Positions 20,410 to 31,569 of a stretch of DNA of 64,000 nt are shown here, piece after piece; the first letter of the stretch is position 1, and every line of letters starts with the position of its first letter. Made by a program: the position numbers and the translations under genes. This DNA comes from Gremmenia infestans. Taxonomy: Eukaryota; Ascomycota; Leotiomycetes; Helotiales; Hamatocanthoscyphaceae. Where the stretch lies: positions 3,162,001-3,226,000 of the forward strand of contig JAFEVB010000002.1 in the NCBI GenBank assembly GCA_032629725.1. Direction: 5' to 3'. The notes under the pieces were generated by a model. It was not told the DNA's origin. It saw nothing but the letters and a program-made list of their open reading frames with translations, and did no database searches.

Positions 20410-22962
20410 ATGCCACAACAACCCCCACCCCAAGAATTCGCCCGCGTCATCCTAATCATCGTCCTCCTCTTCTTCCTCTACACCTCGGACGATCAATCCG
20501 CGCGCGGCCCGGGCTTCCCTACCGCGCGCGACTACGCTGCAGAGCGGATAACGCGCTCGCGGACGTCCCTCGATGTGCTTAATTCTACGCAGTGGGGGAA
20601 CTTCACTCCTAAAGTCGCGGAGGAGGGTTACTTGAACTTGACGGGCTTTAGACAGGAGGATGGATATGCGTGGGAGAGGCTGAACGCGTGGAGAAAGAGG
20701 AGTGAGAGTTTTACTCAAGAGGCGAGAGGACGCTGGAGGGCGGGTAAGGAGGGTGGGTTGGAGGGGGAGGTGTTTGAGAATGTTACGGGTATTGTGGCGG
20801 GGAGGTGGGTGCGGTATAAGGGGGATTTGGAGGGAGAGGAAAAGCAAAAGCACAGGGTCTTGAACCTTACGGAAATAACACCGATTGTGGATTGGGCGTA
20901 TAGGGATGAGGAGGCGTGGACGAGGAATATCACGGGTGAGGAAGGCAAGTTGATGTTGAGGGTTGATGAGAAGAATGTGTTGGAGGTTGATATGGGGAAG
21001 GAGAAGGCGAAAGGGGATCAGCAGCCTCTGGATTTGGTGAGGGAGGTTGCGGCTACCATTACGATTCAGGATGAGAGTAGTAGTGGTGATGGGTGGGAAA
21101 TGAGGGTTCATGGTGTTCATTGGCCTAGACAGGGCATCATGCTCATGACGACGACGAGCGAGAAGTTTGCTGGTATCTTTGGGCTGCCACATCTGACTCC
21201 GAATATCGACTACTATGCTTCGAGCCAGAAATTGCTTAATACCAGCCTGGAGGGGACGATTGAAAGGTTGGAGAATGCTGTTTGGATAGATCCAAGTAAC
21301 CCCTGGAGCTCGAGTCCAGATAGTCAGGGCGATGCTACAATGCCAGTTCCGCATTGCGAATTCTTGGTCTATGTTCAAGTACATCCTCTGAAGGTTGACT
21401 TGACTGCTAGTCACGGGTACCTGAAGCAAGATCACATTGTTCAGGAGATTGAGAAGGAGCTCCGATTCCCTAATGGAGCTCCAATACCTCCAGTTCCGAG
21501 AATGCAGATGTCTACGGTTATGTTTTCGCCCGATTGTGGATTCATGCTTGAATCCAAGGGTCCGCCGAATTTTGCACCAACCGATGGCGAGCATCTTGTC
21601 GGCGTGAAGCAAGAGCTATGGCTGAGTAGTATCCAGAGTTGGCTGGGACTACTCGCTGTTGTGCTTTTTGCACAGATCTTGCTTTTGAAGGCCCAGTCTA
21701 AAGAAGCGTCCACACCATCAACTGTTGGGCGAGTCAGTCAGTACACCATTGCTATGATGCTGATGGCTGATGCTCTGCTGTTCGCGAGCTTGTCTCTCCT
21801 GAGCTCAACTGCCCCGAATCTCTTCCCATCTGCACTACTGGCTGCCTTTGCTTCGTTTGTTTCTGTGGCCTTGGGGGTTCGCTTTTCCGGGGCAATATAC
21901 AATACCCAGGAGCCGGAACGAAGGGAGCGACTAAGAGTGCAGCAAGTTGCTGAAGCTGCAAATACACCAGCTCGACCGACCTCGGCCCCCTTACGGCCAA
22001 CAATCATCACTGCGGCAGGAGCAGATACAACAGCTCCTGTCACTGCTCCCACGGCTGCTATTGACGTTCCAGTCATTATTCCATCAGATCAAGACGTTGA
22101 TGCTGAAATAGCAGAAAATGCCACTGCTGCGGCAACGACGCTACCTACAACTAATAGGACTCCCGCCACACAGACTCCACCAACTACCGCCAGTTTCGGT
22201 GCGGTATATGTGAGATTTGTTTTACTACTTCTATTCATATTTTTCATCTCGGTCACTGCCATGTCCTGGTCAGTTCCCTTCCGAACGGCCTATACGAATC
22301 TCCTCTCCATCATCTACCTATCCTTCTGGGTCCCGCAAATCCGACGAAACGTTATCAGAAACTGCCGCAAAGCTCTCCTGTGGAAATTCATCATCGGGCA
22401 ATCTGTCTTTCGACTACTGCCATTCGCATATTTTTACCTGAAAGAAGATAATATCCTCTTCGCGGAAACAGACTGGAAAGCATTTTGTGTCCTTGCTGGT
22501 TGGGTCTGGCTTCAGATCTGGGCCCTCGTTGCACAGGAAGTGCTCGGTCCCAGATGGGGTCTCCCGAAAGGGTGGACGGAAGAAGGATGGGATTACCACC
22601 CCATCCTACGAGAAGATAATATCGAAGCAGGTGGCTTACCCATTGGACTTGTGCAGATTCCTGCTTCGCCTACGCTAGAAAGAGCCAGAACGAGCGAAGA
22701 TCTCGGTAGCAGGAAGAAGAAAGACGGAACGTTCAGGAGTGTCGATTGTGCGATTTGCATGCAGGTTCTCGAAGTGCCTATTGTTGCCGCTGGTGAAGAT
22801 GTCGCTGGTGCTGGGGCTGCGGGAGGCGTGACGGGCATGCTGGCTAGGAGGCAGTACATGGTTACGCCTTGTAGACATGTGTTCCATAGCGCTTGTTTGG
22901 AGGGCTGGATGAGGTTCCGATTGCAGTGCCCGATTTGTAGGGAGAACTTGCCGCCGTTGTAG
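20410..22962 (+). CDS. dscA: Golgi Dsc E3 ubiquitin ligase, RING subunit (Tul1/Dsc1)
   Basis: Intronless frame of 850 residues. An N-terminal signal anchor (ILIIVLLFFLYTS, about 14-26) is followed by a long lumenal region with several N-glycosylation sites. A bundle of membrane segments lies at about 410-700, interrupted by a Pro/Thr/Ala-rich loop, and a C-terminal RING-H2 domain lies at about 779-846. RING residues are visible: CAIC, CRHVFH, then C and CPIC. This is the architecture of yeast Tul1 and fission yeast Dsc1. The Dsc complex ubiquitinates Golgi/endosome membrane proteins. In several fungi it also activates the SREBP sterol/hypoxia factor, contributing to azole and low-oxygen tolerance. 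The RING has an Ala/Gly-rich insertion between the first and second cysteine pairs. The name follows Aspergillus usage. Confidence 0.9.
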   Translation: MPQQPPPQEFARVILIIVLLFFLYTSDDQSARGPGFPTARDYAAERITRSRTSLDVLNSTQWGNFTPKVAEEGYLNLTGFRQEDGYAWERLNAWRKRSESFTQEARGRWRAGKEGGLEGEVFENVTGIVAGRWVRYKGDLEGEEKQKHRVLNLTEITPIVDWAYRDEEAWTRNITGEEGKLMLRVDEKNVLEVDMGKEKAKGDQQPLDLVREVAATITIQDESSSGDGWEMRVHGVHWPRQGIMLMTTTSEKFAGIFGLPHLTPNIDYYASSQKLLNTSLEGTIERLENAVWIDPSNPWSSSPDSQGDATMPVPHCEFLVYVQVHPLKVDLTASHGYLKQDHIVQEIEKELRFPNGAPIPPVPRMQMSTVMFSPDCGFMLESKGPPNFAPTDGEHLVGVKQELWLSSIQSWLGLLAVVLFAQILLLKAQSKEASTPSTVGRVSQYTIAMMLMADALLFASLSLLSSTAPNLFPSALLAAFASFVSVALGVRFSGAIYNTQEPERRERLRVQQVAEAANTPARPTSAPLRPTIITAAGADTTAPVTAPTAAIDVPVIIPSDQDVDAEIAENATAAATTLPTTNRTPATQTPPTTASFGAVYVRFVLLLLFIFFISVTAMSWSVPFRTAYTNLLSIIYLSFWVPQIRRNVIRNCRKALLWKFIIGQSVFRLLPFAYFYLKEDNILFAETDWKAFCVLAGWVWLQIWALVAQEVLGPRWGLPKGWTEEGWDYHPILREDNIEAGGLPIGLVQIPASPTLERARTSEDLGSRKKKDGTFRSVDCAICMQVLEVPIVAAGEDVAGAGAAGGVTGMLARRQYMVTPCRHVFHSACLEGWMRFRLQCPICRENLPPL

Positions 22963-23773
22963 ATGCATATATATGTGGATTTCAAATGGTAGCGATGGCG
23001 TTCGGGATTTGTAGAGGTAGCGATGATTAATGAAAATATTTGAATGTAGCCAAGTGGCATGAAAAAGCTGTGTGCGCTAAGATGTGTATTTGTTAGAGGG
23101 AGGTGAAGCTTTGGGTATGACTGTATGAATGAATACTGTAAGAAGGACAAGGGTACATCGTCTAGTTCCCAACACAGGAATGCCATCTTAGACTGCACTA
23201 AGCGTGTGGCTGACAACGAAGGGTCGATGCGGGGGAAACAGAACTGGCGGATCCAGACGCAATAGTCTGGTAACTAAGATGGCCGGGATGTATTCATGTT
23301 GGGCTTGAGCATTGCGGCTCTTGACTAATGGCATAGACATAGACATGGTTGCAACTTTACGGAGGTCTTATTTAGATCACGTGAACTGTACTATGTTTAT
23401 AACAGGATCTTAACTGTTTCTATCACGAACCTTACCTAACCCTAACCTAACATATCATATGTTGGTTGATTCTTTTGGGTCATTACCCCAGTCAATTGTG
23501 ATTCACGTGAAGACGGAATTTCCTCTTTGGGAATCGGATTTATAAGCCAACCGTCGTCGCGGGTGTCATCTTGCATGTCGATCGTCACTTTTGTCGAATT
23601 GAAGCGTCAATAATTGCGCTTTACCTTACGATTATTGAGAACGTGCGCGAGTCGATTGCATATAAAGGATCAAATGCCTCTTTGTACGTCCTGACCTGGA
23701 TTGATATCTGTGCTTGCTTTTGGCCTATTTTCACCCAAGCCTGAATCGTCTTTACCCTCAAAATCATTTCGCC
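22963..23773. other. Intergenic region
   Basis: 811 bp with the Dsc1 3' end on the left and the MFS gene promoter on the right. Open frames entering from the minus strand are antisense to Dsc1. A short cctaaccctaacctaaca stretch near 23434-23451 is noted but is too short to call a telomere-like repeat. Confidence 0.55.
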
Positions 23774-25599
23774 ATGTCTTCTTCGATTACTATCGAGTCA
23801 CCAAGTATCCCTATTCCATGCCTCGGCAAACCTGAAAACCCCACCCAACATGGGTTTCCTGGGTCTGGAGTGTCCCTGGAGATGTATAACATGCCAGAGA
23901 GTAATGCGATCTCCAGAGATTCTATCAGCAGAACGCAAAACCTCGAATCTCTACCTCCCTCAAATCATGAGTCGACCAGCTCCTCACCACCTGGCCCAAT
24001 GGTGAATCAGATGCAAACTATTTGGGAGCCTTACAAAAATAGATTTCGTGTTTTGGCGACATCTTTGACAGCCCTCGCAAACGGTATGAATGATTCAGCC
24101 AACGGAGCCTTGATTGGGAGCATTGAAAAGTATCCTTATACATCTTTCGTCTTTATCTTTACTAACAGTCTTGCAGACACTACAATATCAAGTATGGCAC
24201 TGTTTCAACCATCTTTCTTTGCAACGCTCTGGGATTCATCGTGGCGGCGTTCTTCGTCAGCTCATTATCCCAGAGGCTTGGGCGAGCCAAAACTCTCATT
24301 ATTTCCGAGGGATTCCTGATACTTGGCTATGTTATCATCGTTACAACTCCTACATTCGGTGTCGTGGCCATCTCGTAGGTAATCTTCTTCCCTATCAGCT
24401 CATAACTGACTCGATTCCAGATACTTTCTCCTAGGCATCGGTATGGCTATAAATCTTGCAATCGGACAGGTGTACTGCGCGAACTTGGCGAACAACACTG
24501 TCATTCTAGGGCTTTATCAGGGTGCCTACGGAATTGGAGGCACCATGGCTCCTTTGATCGCTACGTCCATGATATCACGAGGGTATCTGTGGTCACGCTT
24601 CTATATCATCTTACTGAGTATTGCCGCTTTTAACCTATTCTTTGCCGCATGGGCATTTTGGGGGTATGAGAAGCATGAAGACGAATCAGATCCTACTTTG
24701 CCACCGCCAGCAAGCGAACAAAGCAATCGCGACCAGTCCTCAACACCTCTAGGACGAAGGCGGAGTTCTATAAAGACACTCTTGACCGACAAAGCCACGC
24801 TTTTCGGAGCTTTGTTTATCTTCGCGTACCAGGTGAGTCAATCAAGGACCAATATACCCCCTCTTAGCCCATGTATAAAGCTCTAAAGCTGGGCTCTGGT
24901 TATTTCTTTGGGCATGCCACTGGTTCTGGAGCTATCGCTTTACATTATTGAAGATGGTGGAACCCAAATTTGGCTGACTCTCTTGAAGGGCGCTGAGGTC
25001 TCTATTTCTGGATGGGTGATCTCGTTCTTGGTCCAGTTCCGCAACGGAGACCCAACTAAAGTTGGATATGTGACTGCTGGTTTCTGGGCCGGTATTACTC
25101 TGGGTAAGTCAAATATCCTATTTATGGGAACCACAACTGAACATTTTTAGGTCGCTTTACCCTCTCATTCTTAGCTCACAAAATGGGTGAGCGCTCCTTT
25201 GTGTTCATCGTGACTGCCGGAGTAAGTATCCCCTTGGGACTCATCCCCAGGCTCACACTGACTATAATCCAGGCTTTGGCCCTAGAAATCATTGTATGGT
25301 TCGTGCGTTCTATCCCCGGGGACTCTGTCGCAGTTGCATTCTCCGGCCTCCTTCTTGGTCCAATCTATCCGGCAGCCGTCCACATCTTTCAACGTCTCAT
25401 CCCCAAGAAGATGCAAATATCTTCTTTGTCTCTGATTGGATCTGTGGGAACTTCTGGTGGAGCTATCGCCCCGTTCATGACCGGAATGATTGCTCAGAAA
25501 GCCGGAACATTCGTCCTGCATCCGATCTGTATAGGGTTATTCGCCATCATGGCAGTAACTTGGTGGATGCTGCCAGAACCGGAAAGAAAATCGGAGTAG
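23774..25599 (+). CDS. MFS transporter
   Basis: Six exons, 23774-24129, 24177-24374, 24421-24832, 24989-25103, 25151-25221 and 25273-25599, give 492 residues in one frame. The protein has a ~75-residue disordered N-terminus, then about 12 hydrophobic segments split by a hydrophilic central loop (residues ~295-335). Segments such as NGMNDSANGALIG and QGAYGIGGTMAPLIAT match the fungal fucose-permease-like MFS group that includes yeast Bsc6. Substrate is unknown. The intron at 24833-24988 (156 nt) is longer than its neighbours. It was chosen because QGAEVSISGWV is restored across it. The gene converges on a P450 153 bp away, so a shared metabolic task is possible but unproven. Confidence 0.85.
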
Positions 25600-25751
25600 A
25601 TTTGGAGGTAGAGGGAGGACCTCGCATTGATACTGAATAAATTATCACTATATCAAACGCCACTTCTTCGAGGTGGACATGCATTACCATCCTTTATCAT
25701 TGCCGATTCAATTCCCCAGGTTCTCTGAACAACCATGCTTCAATATATCGA

Positions 25752-27350
25752 TCAAAGCCCGATTTCACATTTGTGGCCCTTTGGAGCAATCAAGAAATGA
25801 TTATCAACTTCCATATCCTCATCATTCGTTTTCATAGTAGCTGTTGGACAAGCCCTGAAAAACTTGGCAACAGACAAGGCCATCTCCATATATGCAAGGT
25901 GCATTCCCATGCAAACTCCCTCATTAACAAGATATCTACTAGAAGAGAGCGCGGAACTTACTTCTCGATCCTCCACCAAACGGCATGAATGCATCCTTCA
26001 TATTCTGCGTCGGTGCCAACCATCTCTCAGGAATGAAATCCAATGGTCTCTCAAAAATTGCTGCATCTCGATGTAGAGTCCACGCTTGGGTAGAAACCGT
26101 GGTTCCTTGAGGCAATAGATATCCTCCCAGTGTCCTGCCGCCAAATGGCACCGACCTCGGAAGACTTCCTGGAGCAGCACCATAGAGTCGCAACGTCTCT
26201 TTGATGGTCACCATCAAGTATGGTAAGTCGGTCGCGTCTTTGCTCGAAAATCCCGACGGTAGTCGGTCTACTTCATCTTGAAGACGCTGCTTGACAGATG
26301 GGTGTTTCAAGGTAACCCATATGAGATAAGTTAGTGTTCTGGCTGTCGTATCACTGCCTGCAACAATGAGACCACGAGCTTCACCTGCCAGGACTTCGTC
26401 GGTAAGTGCACTTTTATTTTCAGCCTCCGCCACGATCCTGTTGAAGATTGTTTGGCCAGTCTCTCCCTTTTCAGACAGTGCTCTGTTTCTCGCAATTGCA
26501 CTCCTTCCGTGGCTGTGTATTCTGACTCGACAATTCCGAAACTCTTGTATGGACGGAAGGGGAATAGAAAAGGCGATTTTGCTCAATGGGGCCAGTTCTG
26601 ACTGAATCTCTCCAAAGATGGTGATGACCGCCAGATCTCTGCTTAGTTGCGTTGGCTATAAGTCCAATTAATCAGTGCCTCAGACTAAGTGGCTTTTCTA
26701 CAGTACCTGTCCGTACTCGAGAGCCCCAAAGCTCTCTCCAAATCCAATTTCGGCAATAATATCAGCGGCCATCAAAGTCCACCATTTTAGAACGTCCGCT
26801 GATCCGCTTTCCGCCTCCTGCTTTATCCTAGACACCGCCAAATTCGATCGAGCTTGAAGCAAATCTTCCCAACGAAGAAGACCATTCTGAGAAAAAGGGT
26901 ACGAGAAAAGCCTCCGCCGCATAGCATGATCCTTCAGATTCCTCATAGCAAAGATGCCGGGGGTTTTTCACCGGTGAATCTGGCATACCAAGCCGATTTC
27001 ACATACCCGGATCCAATACGGTGGATTTCACGAGAGGACGGAAGATCCGCGATGGCGATTTCTTCGGGGCCTATGCGAACCGTGGGCCCGTATTGAGCGT
27101 GTAGATGGTGGATGTAATGGCATCTTTGTCCTCGAAGGACGTAGTATTTCAGAGGGAGGTTGGTGCAACGATTCAGACGCGGACCGGGGATACCACTCAA
27201 TGGTCCTGTGAACGCACGTAGGAAAAGCTGTCATACTTGTTAGTAAGGTATGGTCGGACTACACCTTGACCTAGATTCTACTTTTATGATGAAGAGTAGC
27301 AAGAGGGCCGAAGCACCAAATACGAGCAAGGTGGGAGCTGCGAGAAGCAT
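25752..27350 (-). pseudogene. Cytochrome P450 with an apparent 1-nt frameshift
   Basis: Four exons read leftwards: 27350-27282 (membrane anchor), 27227-26707, 26655-25962 and 25915-25752. The family's marks are all there: N-terminal membrane segment, PGPR, I-helix AGSDTTART, the ExxR motif in KETLRLYG, FIPERWL, and the heme loop FGGGSR followed by ICMG across the last intron. Exon 2 is 521 nt, one short of a multiple of three. The reading frame changes at the C5 run at 26959-26963, after FTGEKPP and before GIFAMRN. Both flanks are good P450 sequence. Either one base is missing (mutation or sequencing error) or the gene is inactive. The first-intron donor (gtagaa) is weak. Substrate is unknown; the adjacent MFS gene suggests secondary metabolism or detoxification. 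Confidence 0.75.
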
Positions 27351-29874
27351 GATGAGAATTGGAAACCACAAAGTATGAAACTTTGGTCCTTAGAGCAGTG
27401 TTGAAGTACTCGTAGATGGTCGAGAGAAAGCCACACAGATTGACGGGCATTTACTATTTATCTATACTGGTCACGTACTGAAAACACAAACACGTCCACC
27501 AATTACAATTATGCTACCGCAACACATACTGTAAAGTCGGGGGAGAGTAGGAGCCGAACAGCCGAATGGAGTTTACCCCTCAATACTTGTTGCATCAAGC
27601 AAACATGGATAAATGATACATAATACATGTAACCAGATTTAAAGCCCGAGTACCCAACCTTGTATCTATTCCTGTACTTGATTTGTTGGCATTCGTGCTG
27701 CATGACAGGTTCGGCTCGCGTGCATCCCAGAGATTTCGTGGGGGGTGATCGTACTGGCTTATAGAGTACAGTACCGGTACTCGTGCTGCCCCAGAATTTC
27801 AGATCTCTGGTGCTGGCATGAGCCGCAGAGAAATGTCCCGTAAGGTACTCGTGACTCGTGAGGACCAAAATGTAAGTTGGAGCCTACTTGTAGCGTATAG
27901 CAGTGGGATTCTCGTCGTAAGGAAGCTTGTAGGAATTCGATATTGATTCTGATGGGTTGATTCCACGCCGGGCTTTAGCTAGACTTCTGGCCTGTACGAG
28001 TGGAAGACACCTTTGTCGAGAGAATAATCTGCGACTTAAGAAGAAGGGTTGTTTGTCACATAGCTTCTCGGTAGTTTTCACGCACGTCTCGCTAGAACCC
28101 CTTTTATCTGGCCCTAGTTAAGCGAATCTGGCTAAAGCTTGTGCTTGTGCTCTGACCTCTTAACTTAATTAATTCCTACAGTGTTTTACAGCCTTCTCTC
28201 TCAAACAATACCGCCAATTGAGGAACTTGGAACTTTCTGGACACTGAAAGCAGCACTGTTTTAAATAATGTCCCACGCTACCTGGCATATCACAGCATAA
28301 ACTGCGTGCCGCTTTTTTCTGTCCACCGGGAAGCAGGCCTCTTCTTTTTGTGCAGACGGCTGTAAAACAATAGGTATTAAAGCTGACCATAACCTGTAAT
28401 TATGATATTGCATTTGCATTCGATATGAGAGTTTGTTTAATTGATTACCCCTTTAGGAATTCTCGTTTATTAATTATAAAAAGCTGTGCCAATCCCCCGA
28501 CTGCGCTATGCGCGAATCATCACTACAGTACCATAATTAATTATCACTTAACCATCCAATAACACCGTATACCCACTTCGATCCTATTTCCTTTCCGTCC
28601 AAATACGTGCTACCAACCCAGCCATCAGTTCCCCCCTCTTCCGCCCTGCCTCCGTTGCTCATGAGACATCACGTGCCCATGTCCCCTCTCCGTTGCCAAC
28701 CCAAGCGAGACCCGCTCGAAGTTCTGGTCCTGCTGCAGATATATGTCGCGGTTTGAATGGGTCTGTTGGACCCGTGCGAGGTTTTCTGATGTGAGAGGGG
28801 CTGGTTGGTTGTTCTGTGTGCCGTTTCGCTGCTGTGAGGTGCTGGACGCGTGTGTTAACGCTACGGTGTGTGGAAGTAATGAATTTCTTTTTGGCGTTGC
28901 TTACTTTTGAGAGCTGTGGTCTGGCATTTTGTGATTGGGATGAGATGGTTTGTCGAGTCTTGGGAAGAGAATTCTTTGGTGAAAGGCCTTTGGATATGTC
29001 TGGGTGGAGTTAGAATTGTATTTCTGAGCGCATGGTTGGTTTAAACTTGGTCTTCTTACTGTTATTGCTTGAGGGGCTATGATGATAGATGAGAAACTTA
29101 GAGCTGTTTTTCCTAAGATATTTCCTCCCAGGACTGATGCCACTCGTATATATATACACCTTCAAAGTCGGTATAAGGAACTTGCAGATTCTCGCCCTCG
29201 CTTTCCGCCAGACAAGAGATGCATCAGGTCCTGAACGCGGAAACAGGCAGCGAGGAATACGGACATGATCTCGGCACCGAGGTATATAATTCAGTTCATC
29301 ATCGTCACGCGGCATCATCTAAGGACTTTTGGAAATCAGGCTTACTATGCTAATTCATGTGAGCCTCATCCGGATTGTCGGAAACCCGATTCGGTTGTTG
29401 CTGAGCAAGGGTGCATAGTCCATGCAGTCTTCACAGGTACATCACTTCACGTGAGTCTTCGGTCCTGAGGATTACACCGAGAGTCCTCAGGATCTATGGT
29501 ACCAAATGGGAGTACGGTGACCTAAATTCAGGGGTAAATTATTGGCACATAGCGTTAAGTGACGTTCTTAGGTTGTGAAAGAGCGATTTAACATTTTGCT
29601 TTGATTTATTACTATTCCGCACGTAGACCTAGCACTAGGCTTGGCCGTTTTCATCGTTTCAAACGGAATATAGAGACATTAATACTCGGGGTAGAAAGCC
29701 CCGCGTTGGAAATTTGACATTGTAATGAGAATATGAGAAATGAAAGAGCAAAACAGAAATCCCAGACTTCTTCAGTGCTCAACTTTTGCCAAAGTGCATG
29801 TTGACCAGCACATCATATATCAGAGGCTTCGGCATTCCGTGATGGTGCCTTTTTGTATGGCTTCTGGTAGTCAC
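27351..29874. other. Long intergenic region
   Basis: About 2.5 kb with no coding sequence I can support. It holds the P450 promoter on the left and the 3' side of the zinc-finger gene on the right. The one structured item is a 188-bp segment with perfect 12-bp terminal inverted repeats at 28182-28369, listed separately. Other frames of 65-100 codons (for example 28816-29013 and 29010-29318) lack any motif. Confidence 0.55.
28182..28369. repeat. Segment bounded by 12-bp inverted repeats, MITE-like candidate
   Basis: TGTTTTACAGCC at 28182-28193 is repeated in exact inverted form (GGCTGTAAAACA) at 28358-28369, giving a 188-bp unit. The length and terminal repeats are like a small non-autonomous DNA transposon. 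No target-site duplication is obvious in the flanks, and no second copy was noticed in this window. Chance is possible. Confidence 0.3.
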
Positions 29875-31569
29875 TTATCTCCAATATGCCTCGTTATAAA
29901 TATCCCACTCTGCTGAGTTGTGGCCTTCACTGAACAGATTCGACATCGTTTCACGACCAGATTCCGGAGATGAACCAGCCACTTCAAGTTCGAAGATCTC
30001 AAAATGACCTTTATTACGTCGATGAACAAGAAGATTATCAGACCGCGTGAATCGCCTCCCACAATCGCGATATGTGCATTGGTGGGGTTTCTCACTGCCA
30101 GAGTAAGGCGAATACCGTCTGCAACTTTTCTTTCGGTGGCGTTTGAGGTTAGACTTCTTGTTTATCTCCTTTCCATAGGGTTCGTAACCACAATCGCATC
30201 TGTAGTTCATTTCAGAGTAGTGTGGCGTTGTAGCAGATGATGAGGTGGCCACCGAAGCCCGAGGTGAAGAATCTGGAGCGGGCAACGGTAGGGGCGATAG
30301 TGCCGTCGAGGCCTGAAAGCGATTATGGGGTCGACTGTGACTAACTCTGTTAGTTGATGCGGTATAGACTAGTGAGTTCATTACTTACGTCTCTTGTAGC
30401 ATGATATTGGGCGGATGATATACTGGGCTATCATATGCATGGTTAAGCTTAGGAACAGAACTTGATGTACCGGGAGCAGGCAAAAGACCAACATGGTCGA
30501 GCTCTGAGAATATCAAGCTGGAGTCGGGCTTTCTTTCATGATTGCCGAAAGATTGACAGGATCCTCCGGCTCCCATAACTCGTCCACAAAAGGGCGTCAA
30601 CGGAGTCAAGGGTGATGATGTTGATGGTGTTGTACCAGAGGAATGTCCCGTCATATTCCCCGTACTCGTACTCGTGGAGCTTTCCGCTGGAGATACTAGA
30701 AATGAGGTTGGTGAATCTTGCGTCCTATCAGGAGAACTCAGTCCACGTGGAATTCCGGTGTGGTTGACGTTCCCGTGATATGTTGGTGGACCTGTGATAG
30801 GTCGTATCACATGTTGGGATCGATGAAGGTCGTCGGTATCAAGGAATGTTGTAGAACGATTAATAGTAGGGATTCGTAATCGCAGCTCTTTAGTGATTCC
30901 GTTGTCGAATGGAAGAGGTGAGATCCAGACCTGTGGACATTGGCGATGAATTTCATGTTCTGTATCCTTGGGTTCACTCGTATTCTGGCTTTCTGCAGGC
31001 ATGCGATTTGGATCCTGTCGTTGGTTCAAGGGATTTGAGTAATCATGACAAGCAAGCTCCGCTGGCCCACCCTGTACATATTTACAAAAATATTCATGGT
31101 TGCCGTGAAGCTCAGCTGGCAAGTTATAGCTTTGCAATCCCTGTATGTAGCTATGCGGTTTGTCGTAGCAAACGGTTTCCAACTCCGTGAGCTCGGCAGA
31201 ATCGAGCTCCGATATTTCAGCATCGAATGTCGCAGGGCGCTCCTGAGCGTGCTCTTGGGTACTATCATCGCTCTGCATGATCTCGCTCTCAATACCGTAG
31301 CGCCGTTTTGATCCATGAGGCGAGAAGAGTTTCTTCGCTAGTCTGAGCGAGTTGGCAACAGTAAATAATTTGTCTTTTCCAGGAGGTGTGTCGGGACATC
31401 CGTTCGTGTGGAATTTACTAATTCTTTCTTCTCTGCGGCAGCAAGAGCATCGATAAATTCCTTTCGACAAACGTGGGCATTCATAAACATGCTGAAGCAT
31501 TGCCTCCTCGGTTACGAAACTTTGCTCGCATTCTATCAGAGGACAGGTCCTTCGCTGGAGGTCGTCCAT
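29875..31569 (-). CDS. C2H2 zinc-finger protein, putative transcription factor
   Basis: Two exons read leftwards, 31569-30389 and 30346-29875, give 550 residues. The intron has a textbook gtaagt donor and an actaacag end. The N-terminus has a Cys/His cluster (CPLIECEQSF...HVYEC) and further cysteines. A long Ser/Thr/Pro-rich middle follows. Near the C-terminus there is a divergent finger (CDCGYEPYGKEINKKSNLKRH) and a canonical C2H2 finger, with CTYRDCGRRFTRSD and paired histidines. Paired terminal fingers after a disordered region suggest a nuclear DNA-binding regulator. Target genes are unknown. A further in-frame ATG at 31665 would add 32 residues; 31569 is preferred because the cysteine-rich block starts just after it. 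Confidence 0.8.

Noticed and set aside
20452..21612. 386-codon frame on the minus strand
   Set aside because: It is wholly antisense to the Dsc1 coding sequence, is rich in Leu, Arg, His and Pro without motifs, and arises from codon bias of the sense gene.
22593..23216. 207-codon minus-strand frame
   Set aside because: Mostly antisense to the Dsc1 C-terminus, with no domain. Dsc1 is clearly the real gene.
23434..23451. Short cctaaccctaacctaaca run resembling telomere repeats
   Set aside because: Only about two imperfect units; too short and surrounded by unique genes.
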